DNA of 64,000 nucleotides, taken from contig NC_056522.1 in assembly GCF_019175285.1 (NCBI RefSeq), forward strand, positions 35,608,003-35,672,002, written 5' to 3'. This stretch comes from Sceloporus undulatus (Eukaryota; Chordata; Lepidosauria; Squamata; Phrynosomatidae). The notes beneath the pieces are model-generated. The model saw nothing but the letters and a program-made list of their open reading frames with translations, did no database searches and was not told the origin of the DNA. Shown here piece after piece: positions 49,620-59,182 of the stretch. The position numbers and the translations under genes were made by a program. Within the stretch, counting starts at the first letter, position 1, and each line of letters begins with the position of its first letter.

Positions 49620-50703
49620 CTACATCCGGATAGTCTTGGCACAGCATAACATATTAATAAAGATGCTGAGCAACTCATTTGTTGACTAATAAATTGTCTT
49701 CAACCCATCTGCTAGGAGACAAAACCATGATATAGCAGGCGATGGGATCTCATAAGCATGGAAGCTATTGTATGATTTTCCTGCCACCTGGGAGGAAAGC
49801 AGGCTCAACAGTCTTCAAGCAAGGCATGTTTCTGAAGGCCTTCTCAAAATCTCTTTAGTGCACCCCCAAATTTGGGGAAAACAAGCACACAGGTCCCCTT
49901 TCCCTCCAAATGATCCATCCCTTTCCCCAGATCTGTGCAAGAAGTGGGCAGGAATATATTCAGTTCTTGGCAAAGGTGCTGCAGCTGTAACCAAGCCCAA
50001 AGTTTGTTCTGCAGCCCCTTCCACCATCTGTCTTGTCCCTCTGTCTGAAAAATGAATCTCATCTGAAGTGTGCTGCAGTCCTAAAGTAGATAGGAGTGTT
50101 TTGCCAACTGACCATCTACCACAGAGGCAAAGAGGCCCACCACCTTGTGGTCTTTACAACTGATCATGCTGATCTTAACTGGGTCAAAAGTCCATCTTTT
50201 TAGTAGGTCAGGCCAGAAGAGCTGGCTGTATCCTGGACAAACAAGCAAGTAGCAAGCCTTGCTCAGTTCTGCATTGACAAGGTTGAGTTCTCTGTTTATA
50301 ACAAGGTGATTTTTTCTGAGCAGGATAATCAATGTATCCAGCGGCCCTGTATCCAGCATGATGAAAGATAGTGAGCATCAGTTAATCCCACAGCATTCTT
50401 CTTTAGCTTAGCCAAGTGACGTGAAGAAATTATTTCACTCTAAAGTGTGGTCACCATCCCATGGTGGCTGTTCTTTCCAATTTTTCTTCTCATGAGCTAA
50501 TATTCTAGTTTTCTTCTCAGAGCCCAATTTCATTCCTCCAAAGATCTGCCAAAGACTGGTTTTAACTCTTAGTGGTCTGAGGAGAAAAGTTTCTTTATTG
50601 GATCTATCAGCAGTATCTGTCCCTAACCATTGAGCTGACAAGCCAAGTAAAGATCAGCCGGCTGGAATTTGGCATGAGTGATGTTGTCTGTCACACCCTT
50701 ATA

Positions 50704-51305
50704 GAATCATAGAATAATGGAGTTGGGTCCTAGTCTCTGGAGCAGCAGAAAACAAACTTGCTCCCTCCTCAATATGACATCCCTTCAAATATTTAAACAG
50801 GGCTATCATATCACCTCTTAACCTTCTTTTCTCCAGGCTAAACATCCCCAGCTCCCTAAGTCGTTCCTCATAGGGCATGGTTTCCAGACCCTTCACCATT
50901 TTAGTCGCCCTCCTTTGGTCATGCGCCTGTTTCTCAATGTCCTTTTTGAATTGACACAATATTCCAGGTGGGGCCTGACCAAAGCAGAATATAGTGGCAC
51001 TATTACTTCCGTTGATCTAGACACTACACTTCTATTGATGCAGCCTAGAATCGCATTGGCCTTTTTAGCTGCCGCATCGCACTGTCGACTCATGTTCAAC
51101 TTGTGGTCTACTTGGACTCCCAGATCCCTTTCACATGTACAGTAGTTTCATTCAGCCAGGTGTCTCCCATCCTATATCTGTGCATTTCATTTTTCCGCCC
51201 TAAGTGCAGTACCTTACATTTCTCCCTGTTGAAGTTCATTTTGTTAGCTGTGGCCCAGCTTTCTAGTCTATTCAGACTAGAGACAAGTTGAGACAAGTAG
51301 ACACA
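50704..51305 (-). mobile_element. CR1 LINE fragment
   Basis: Minus-strand CR1 ORF2 C-terminus: [38 protein letters not shown], upstream [20 protein letters not shown] and LVRPHLEYC, and MNFNREKCKVLHLG. The 3' end has an internal deletion (jump from the terminal GAATCATAGAATAATGGAGT to CCTAGTCTCTGGAG). Confidence 0.9.
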
Positions 51306-51475
51306 CTGATCCTTCCCCACACGGGTACATAAAAAGGGCATGTGTAAACTGGGAACCTGCTACCTGTCACTGGTTACCTGATCTTTTCTTTTTCAAACTG
51401 CAGATGACAGGGAATTGAATCATGCACTCTTACCACCGAGTTATGTTCTCTCCTCATGCCACTCCATAGACTGTG

Positions 51476-51802
51476 GTCCAAAACACACTGTAGAAATAAT
51501 CCAGTTTGAGACCACTGCTCTGACTCAATGCTAGGGAATTCTGGAAATAGTAGTTTTGTAAGACATTTCTTAGATTGTATGCCACAGGCAGGTTTACTCT
51601 ATATTTATTGTTTTTATGTAGAGCGCTGTGCAAATCTACAGCGCTATATAAATAATAATAATAATAACAACAACAACATTTAGCCTTCTCTATCAGAGAG
51701 GTCTGCTGCCACAATAAACTACAGTTCCCAGGATTTCCTAGCACTGAGCCAGGGCAGTTAAAGCAGTCTCAAACCAGATTATTTCTGCAGTGTGTTTTGG
51801 AC
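51476..51802. mobile_element. Fold-back repeat interrupted by a LINE tail
   Basis: Family F ends GTCCAAAACACACTGTAGAA and CTGCAGTGTGTTTTGGAC. The centre is interrupted at about 51571-51680 by an L2-type 3' end (GAGCGCTGTGCAAATCTACA, GCGCTATATAAATAATAATA) flanked by ACATTT direct repeats. Confidence 0.82.
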
Positions 51803-52414
51803 TTATGTCTGCTTAGTTTGGTGTAACTTGTGGAATTTGTGAGAGAGCCAAGGTCTGATGATAACAACAGCTCGGAAATTAAAGAATGAGAAAGAGCAGG
51901 AACAGAAACAGGAACATTCTTCAGAGAGTTTTCCAGCAACCTGGGGCTAAGCAGTTATTGTTGGCCAGAAGCAAGAAGAGGAGAACAGCTAGTTATGGGT
52001 TCTGTGCTCCTTCCAGCAGCAAGTAATGTCTCTGTCCTCTTTTCACCCTGGCAGTCATCATGGGACGAAGGGGGCATGGCAGCTGTCTCCTGCCTGCTTT
52101 CCTTCTCTCTTGTGGGCAGGAAGAAAGAGGGAAGCTTGGTGTGTACATGTGTGTTGTTTGTGTCGGCCTACAGCTAGCTGTTATCATTGGCTCTCTTTAT
52201 TAATGTAGCAAGTCGGAGCTGGAAAGGATTTGAAACACAGATTGCTATGAGACTGCATAGGACATCTGCCACAAAAAAATGGAACCAGATGGTACAAGGA
52301 AGCTGGAAATAGAAATTAATATGGATTAACAAGTAAAAAATGTGCACCAAGGGTTTTGAAGGCACCTTCATAGCATTCACCTGAGAGCAGCATTATACTT
52401 TTAAACAAATAGCT

Positions 52415-52632
52415 GAGCTGAGTGTGATGGTTTGCGTGTTGAACTAAAATTCTAGAGATCAAAGTTCAGGTCCCATGGAAATCTTCTGGGTGATCTTGGC
52501 AGAGTCACAATCTCTGCCTCAGAGGAAGGCAAAAGCAAACCTCTTCTGAAAGGTTTTGCCAAGAAAACCTCATGATAGGTTTACTTTAGGGTCACCATAA
52601 GTCAGAAACTACTTGAAGGCACACAGCAACAA
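52415..52632 (+). mobile_element. Group A SINE (plus)
   Basis: Degenerate tRNA-like head, CAATCTCTGCCTCAGAGGAA, CCAAGAAAACCTCATGATAG, tail AGGGTCACCATAAGTCAGAA and GAAGGCACACAGCAACAA. Confidence 0.82.
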
Positions 52633-52854
52633 GGTAGAAAGAAGCTGTTCTTCTTAGGTAATTGACTGCCTTAGAATAACCCTAATCATTACCTTTTGGA
52701 GTCCATTTAGTTCAGTGTTTTGGTTCAAATAGTAGCCATCTCCAGTTTTCTTTTTAAAATGCAGGCTCTCAGCACAACAGTCCACATGGCCAATCCTCCA
52801 AGGAGAGTTCGACAATATGTACCACCTCTTGAGACCTCTGTAGTCAACAAACTA

Positions 52855-53187
52855 CAGTCATCCCTCCATATTTGCAGCTTTGATATTAGCGGATTTGATT
52901 ATTCACAGATTTCATTAATATGTTCTCTCTAGGAATCTCTAGGTCCTCCAGTGCAACTCTGTGGTCAACTTTAACTAAAAGTTGCACTGAAAGACCATTT
53001 GTAGCTACTCCAGTGCCATTCTATGGTCAGTGTATGTTGGACATTGACCACAGAGTTGCACTGGAGGACCTAGAGATTCCTAGAGAGGTGTCCTCTCAGG
53101 TAAAAACAGTGTTTTTGTTATTTGTGGTTTTTCCATATTCACGGGGGTCTTGTTCCCCTAACCCTAGTGAATATGGAGGGACAACTG
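52855..53187 (+). mobile_element. TA-flanked TIR element, 333 bp
   Basis: CAGTCATCCCTCCATATTTG at the left and AATATGGAGGGACAACTG at the right, TA on both sides. Internal inverted segments GGTCCTCCAGTGCAACTCTG and AGAGTTGCACTGGAGGACCT. MER2/Tigger-like and non-coding. Confidence 0.85.
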
Positions 53188-55410
53188 TACTTTCAGAAGC
53201 TTTCATCTCCACAAGCAATGGATCTTTTGTAAAGCTGTTGGAGCTCAATTGCATAACCTTTCTAGTGACCAGGTGTCGTTAGAGAACAACTCCAAATGCT
53301 TTGGATTGCACTAGGGATTACATGTAACAATATATTGTTCCTGAAAAATGGATCAGCTGACACCAGCTACTTTGGGGACTGCAACTACATTCAGAGGGAA
53401 AAATGAAATCTGATTTGAGTGGTAAATGACTCAATCTGACAAATCAAAAAGCCACAATTCTTCGAGTCTGTGAACCACCACTCCACTGGCCAGTTGGGTA
53501 CCTCTGGAAGCAAGATCTGTTTCTTTCTGGTCCCTGAAGGCAGGAATTCCATTTGCTTTTCTGATTGATAGCCTCTAATAGACCTAATTTTAAAAAAAAT
53601 ATTAAAAGAAAGAAGAAAAGTAAAGAAGAAGAAGAAGAAAAGTCCATTCCATCAACCTGGTTGGATCAAACACCTTCCAGAACTGCATTCCAAGTAGCCA
53701 TAAGAGTTGCTCATAATAACAATTATGTAACTTTCAATGACTTTAAAATGTGATACTTGAATCTCCTTGTTTTCTCATTTTTTTTCTCTTAGGGGTTTTC
53801 TTTGTTAATGTATCTATTATATTGAGAAACTGCAGGCAATTACTGTTTTGTTTTTTTATCTCTTATACAGTGCTTAGAAAACATTAGGCAACATTCCTGT
53901 TGAATGTCAGGGGAGTCCTGTTGAAAGCCAGTGAACATATCTGGGAATGTAGAGAGGATGGGGATAGTCTTAGTCATGTGGGGTGGTGGTGGTGGTGGTG
54001 GTGGTCCTGAAGTACTGGACCACAAGAGAAGCCTGCTATTTCACCACCAGAGAACCTCTCTGTGAATAGATATTGGATACCTCCTTGTGCAAAGTTGTAA
54101 AAAGTACCTACACTCATGCAATAGAAAATTATATGAACACAGGACTCTATAGAATTCTGACCATCATCACTACCATGATCTTCTTCATCGCCATCATCAT
54201 CATCTTGCTTCCTACTGTATGGAGTGCATGAAATCAAGGTACATTTTTCCATAGATGCAAGAGGGAATAGCAGGTTTAACTTGTCCCCTCATGAAAACAG
54301 AGCCAGTTGAGTGCCCCCCCCCCCCAGTGTCTTCCTCCTTAACAATGCTTTAGAATACAAATAACTCTGAGACTGTTTTTGAGACCATTCACAATTTCAT
54401 AGACATATCTTCAGAGACATGAGACACTGTTTGCTATGCTGAAAGAATATGCATGTTAAAGAAGAGACAAGCAAGGTCAGAACTGGATGCCACAAGCAGA
54501 AATGTAGCACCCTTTTTGCTATTCCAGACAAACCTCTTTCTCAGACAGAGCCAGTCAGACACTTTGTTGTCTGCGATAAAGGTCAAGATAGCAACCCTTT
54601 CAGTTGCACCTAGCTGACTAGACTGGCAATTGATTCTTACTTTGATACTGGTGATGAGGCAGAATCCTCCACCACACCTGAAGACAGCATATTAGGAAGT
54701 GCAGAACAGTCTATCCAGAATGGAAATTGCTGTGGTAGCCATCCATACCATTCAGTACCTGCTACCTAAGGCAACTGTTCCACTCTGTCCAATGTTATGG
54801 CTGGCCCTTTTCCAAGTTCCTCTGGGAAATTTATTCTGATAGTTAGGATACCTGTGTTGCATATTACACTGTCAATATGTTTATTTTCCAGCATGTTTCC
54901 ATGCAATCTACAAAGTCTTGCCCAGCTACCAAAGTTCATCATGGAACTTAGTGACCCTGGGCTCCCAAAGGCTATTCTAGCAAAGCTCAAGTTCCAGCAT
55001 AGTCTATCAAGCTGGTAAAGCTTCGAGTACAAAAATGGTGGCCAGCTGCATGTGTGCCATCAGATGACCAATGTAGCTAAGTATCTTCAGAAGGTTGATC
55101 AGGTGATAAATTAGCCACAGCAACTATGTACAGAATGATAATACATTATAGTTCAGCTTTGTATCAATGGGGCAGAGGTAAACTGGGAACCTCCTACCTG
55201 TCACCAATAAAATCACATTTTTAAAAAGGATACACCTATGTAATAATCAGATACTATTTATTATAAAGTATTTAATCTAGTCAGTAATCTTTCTACTGAA
55301 AAATTTGTTTTACCCTTGAAGCTATGCAACTGCTAGCCATGTCCTATTCACACAATACATTTTTTGTTGACATGTGCACAGATCCTACCACCTTGTGGCA
55401 TGTGGAAAAA
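53188..55410. other. Intergenic, no recognised gene
   Basis: Only simple repeats were seen: AAG-rich at 53605-53640, (GGT)n at 53979-54005 and a C run near 54315. Confidence 0.4.
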
Positions 55411-55412
55411 TA

Positions 55413-55804
55413 CCTGTATATACTCAACTATAAGTCGACTTCATGTATAAGTCAAGGTCAGGTTTTGGGGCCAAAATTATGGATTTTTCCATGACCCCTG
55501 GATAGGTCAAGGGTAAAACTTGGAGGCTCCTTTAGTGTGTGTAGGTGTGCATGTGGCAAGAGAGATTCAATGAGGCTTTGTGCTTCAGCTTTCATTTCAG
55601 TGAAGTGAGGCGCACAGACAGGAGATGGACCCAGCAATATCAATCACCCAGGACTCTTTCTGCTTGGCTCAAGAGATAAAGAAACTCTCTCTCCATGGGG
55701 AAATCTGAATCACATTACCATAGTGACCCGTAAATAAGCCTATCTGGGATTTTGGGGACAATTTTCAGGCATACATTTTTAGACTTACAGACGAGTGTAT
55801 ATGG
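55413..55804. mobile_element. TA-flanked TIR element, 392 bp
   Basis: CCTGTATATACTCAACTATA, AGTCGACTTCATGTATAAGT at the left; AGACTTACAGACGAGTGTAT and ATGG before TA at the right. Inverted terminal phrases of Tc1/mariner type; non-coding. Confidence 0.7.
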
Positions 55805-56682
55805 TAGATGAGAACCTGCCAGTTGGCTATAGAGCAGGCAATAATTTCAAAGTTCAAGACAGCAATGAAAAGTTTTCATATTATTGTTAGCCACACCTAC
55901 AATTGGTCATTTCAGTCAATACTTTTGTCCTAGTGAGCTCCTGCCCAAGGAAGGGGATAATATTGTTCACATATATACAACAAAGATTTGCATGAAAATC
56001 CAGCAGCAGCAAAATGAAGAAACATTTGTGAATGAGATGCTCCCAAAGACTGAGCATTAAAAAAAGTGGACATAGCCTTCAGTCAAATAACATATTTTGC
56101 AAAATTTAACTTTTAGGTAGGAGCACCAATACTATACTTTAATGGCATATTTAATAGTACATTCTACACATCTGACTATCATGTCACCTTATTAATGCAT
56201 GCCAATATACACTTCTCACTGCCCTTCCAAAGGTCTCTTAAGGTCTTGAGGTCTAGTAAGGTTTTGCTTAACTTGGCTATAACTTGCAATTCCACATTAG
56301 AGAAGCACATTAACAGCCGCTATTACAAGTAGAGAATGCTTTTATTTCTTTCTTAGCAAGATTGTCTTGGCTTAGCTATCATGCTGTTAATCAACACACA
56401 TGCCATCTTTTAGCTTAAAACGTGTTTATGTGTTTCAAGAAATAAATGTACTGAGATCAAGGGTTATGCCCCCCCCCCTAAAAATTTTACTGTAACTTTG
56501 GGTTTAGGTTGGAAGAAATACGTTTTTGGATGAACACTCCCAGAACCTTCCACTGGTCATACTGGATGAGTGATTCTGGGGGCTACAGTCCCCAAACTAA
56601 TGTCTCTAAGCTCAGTCTTTGGGGCCAAAAGAAGGCTGGGTTTTTGTCTGACTAAAGTTGCAAAACCACCTCTGTATTCCTT
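55805..56682. other. Intergenic, no recognised feature
   Basis: AT-rich sequence with no gene or repeat I can name. Confidence 0.4.
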
Positions 56683-56757
56683 GTCTAGGAAAAACCCTAT
56701 GAAATTCATGGGGTTGCCATAAGTCAACAGGCAGCTTGAGGGCACATACACACACAA
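56683..56757 (+). mobile_element. 5S-type SINE tail fragment
   Basis: AAAACCCTATGAAATTCATG, GGGTTGCCATAAGTCAACAG and GCAGCTTGAGGGCACATACA match the tail of the SINE at 8864-9087. Confidence 0.65.
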
Positions 56758-57159
56758 AGTTGGACTCTACACTATTTGTACTAAAGACCCCAAGAGTGGC
56801 CTGTAGTTCTGTGAGAGCAGGAAGAATCTTTCACCTATAATTTTCAGTGTCCTTATGATGGTTCACATGTCAAAGTAGCCATAGCAGTTAAATATGTTAT
56901 ATACCCCACCCATACTGTATGTATGGAACTGAGTGAGCATGAATTGATGAAAAGGATCAGGAGATGCTGCTACCAGTGGTGTTACTATGGTTGGTGTCAC
57001 TGGGTCCAGAGGTGTAGCCTGCCCACCCTCCCTCTTGCTGCCTCACTTGCCTGCCACTGGCCACCTGCCTGCCACCTGGCCATACCATTTCTGGAGCAGG
57101 TGGTGTCTTCTGGTCAGGGTTACCCCAGAAACAACCCCCAAATGGCCTGTCAACAGGGC

Positions 57160-57290
57160 TCTGTTGTTGTATGCCAACCCTAAGGCAAACTTATCACAAG
57201 GTTTTCTGAAGCTAAGAGTGTGTGACTTGTGCAAGGCAATCTAGAGGGTTTCCATGGCCGAATAGGGACTGTTCGCTTTTAGATCGTCAC
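57160..57290 (-). mobile_element. Group A SINE, internally deleted
   Basis: TCTGTTGTTGTATGCCAACC, then CTAAGAGTGTGTGACTTGTG and TTTCCATGGCCGAATAGGGA. Confidence 0.65.
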
Positions 57291-58154
57291 ACTAAATGTG
57301 CAAAAGATCAGCAAAGCAGTTGGGATGGAATTTCCATGATGTTCTCTTGAGCCCTGTTCATGTTGTGCCTACACCAGCCTTTTGTCCTGTTAGAATTTGT
57401 TTGATTTGGTTTAAAATGAATTGCTTTCAGATGCTTCATTATGACATTTATATAACATTTGGTGTGAGCTGTATGGGAAAAGGCCTATATAGCTAAAGTG
57501 AAATAACTTACTGAGATTTGAGCAGTCCAAAGCAAGGTTAATAGAGTAATCTAAGTATAAAGAAAAATGTTCGGAAAGGTCTTTAGAAGAAATGTAGGTG
57601 TTAGCATAGGCTTCTACAACAAAGGCATTTGTTTCAGAATAATATAGCATCTTCTTCTTACACAACAGTTTTGCCCCTTCTGTTTATTCAGAGTGGCATC
57701 TGTTGACTTTGGAGACTGCATAGCATTTTTTTCACTTTATAAATTCTGTCTTACCTCTATTAAGGAAGAACAAAACGCATCCTGTTTCCCCTAGTGCAAA
57801 AATGGTTAGTGGTGGCCCATGGGTTGTGTCTGCTCCCCAGGGCACTATCAAATAGGCCTGGAAATCCTATCAAGCTTTACTGAACAGCTGGGCAAAAATG
57901 TTGCCTACAACATTAAATTTAGGGAGCTATGTTAAATTTGGAACTGTGCCAGCTTTAATATGAAATATCTGCTTTCAGAGTTTGTATATACTGTATAATT
58001 AGTTTACAGTTCTTCGTGTCATTTTTTTCATGTAATACTATCCCAAAAGAGATAAGGTGAGAGGATGATGGGACTTGTATTCCAACACAACTGAAAGTCA
58101 CCACTTTGGAGGAAACTGTCCAAGGAAGCATTTACTCTGCAATCCTGAGAAATA
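57291..58154. other. Intergenic, no recognised feature
   Basis: AT-rich sequence without gene or repeat signatures that I recognise. Confidence 0.4.
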
Positions 58155-58295
58155 GTATGCAAAGGAATCTTGTAGCACCTTTGAGACTAACTGAAAGAGA
58201 GAAGTTAACAGCATGAGCTTTCATAGACTTGAGTCTACTTCCTCAAATGTGTACTGATTGTCCAGACTAATATGACTATGTCTCTGAATACTACC
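58155..58295. repeat. Unclassified interspersed repeat (third copy)
   Basis: AAAGGAATCTTGTAGCACCT, TTGAGACTAACTGAAAGAGA, AGTCTACTTCCTCAAATGTG and CCAGACTAATATGACTATGT, matching 28676 and 36265. Confidence 0.65.
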
Positions 58296-58334
58296 ACTGG
58301 AGAAATAGGTAATGTGTGGAAAAGTAATTTTTTG

Positions 58335-58570
58335 AATTGTTTTTGTTGTGTGGCTTCAAGTTGTTTCTGACTTATGGCGACATTAAGCCAAATCTTTCAT
58401 GGGCTTTTCTTGGCAAGATTTATTCAGAGGAGGTTTGCCTTTGTGTTCTCTGAACCTGAGAGCATGTGACTTGCCCGAGGTCACACAGTAGGTTTTCATG
58501 CCGGAGCAAGGATTCGAACCCTGGTCTCCAGAGCCATAGGGCAATACGCAAACCACTACACCACATTGGG
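58335..58570 (-). mobile_element. Group A SINE
   Basis: TTTTGTTGTGTGGCTTCAAG, TTTCTTGGCAAGATTTATTC-like body, GACTTGCCCGAGGTCACACA core and GGATTCGAACCCTGGTCTCC head. Full-length. Confidence 0.87.
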
Positions 58571-59021
58571 CTCAGTCAGGAGGACCACTGCCCAGCCATC
58601 TCCCTTCATGGAACATTCTGGGAACAATAGTCCAAATGCTCTGGAAACTGAGTTGATAGAGTTGATGTTGGTGGGTTAAACCTTCCCACAATTGCATTTG
58701 ACTAATGCAATAGTTTTGAAGCATGGTTCGGCAGTATTGCTGACAGAATTATCAGATAACCAAAAAGTCTTTAGTTCAGTTGACTCCTATGCGTTTATTT
58801 GAGAGCAGAAGCTTTAGCAGATCATCATATCTAAGCTACAACACTCCCATCTCCATGGGTAGTTATGACCTATGTTGCAGTGTTATTATAAGGATATCAC
58901 CATCATTAATTTGAAACATTCTGTTAAGTAATGTATTAACATTTTAGATATCGTGCCAGTATACCTCATTTTTTACTCACTGAATAAACAGATATATTTT
59001 AACCAATAATTTTTATTGGTG

Positions 59022-59027
59022 TTTATT
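59022..59027 (-). promoter_or_regulatory. SPATA45: Polyadenylation signal of SPATA45
   Basis: TTTATT on the plus strand gives AATAAA on the minus strand, 136 bases beyond the SPATA45 stop codon. A second AATAAA-like hexamer is at 59012-59017. Confidence 0.6.
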
Positions 59028-59162
59028 TTACATTAATGTACTGTATCTTTAAACCATGTAAGTTATAAGCAATTTAAATAAAAGAAATAATAGTTTCAGA
59101 ACAACATGGGTTTTTCAGTCAGATGCTCAGTACTCCAACAGAAACAGCTTCTGAGGAACAGG

Positions 59163-59182
59163 TCATCCAAAGATAGCATGAT
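59163..59182 (-). CDS. SPATA45: SPATA45 terminal coding micro-segment with stop
   Basis: After a TAGTTACAG acceptor the exon reads (G)AT CAT GCT ATC TTT GGA TGA, i.e. D-H-A-I-F-G-stop, the phase required by the main exon and the same ending as the human protein. Only 20 coding bases; the rest of the exon is 3' UTR. Confidence 0.88.

Larger units (their letters stand above)
48301..50700. other. Intergenic, no recognised gene
   Basis: No exon or named repeat was seen except the microsatellite and gap near 49.56 kb. Confidence 0.4.
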
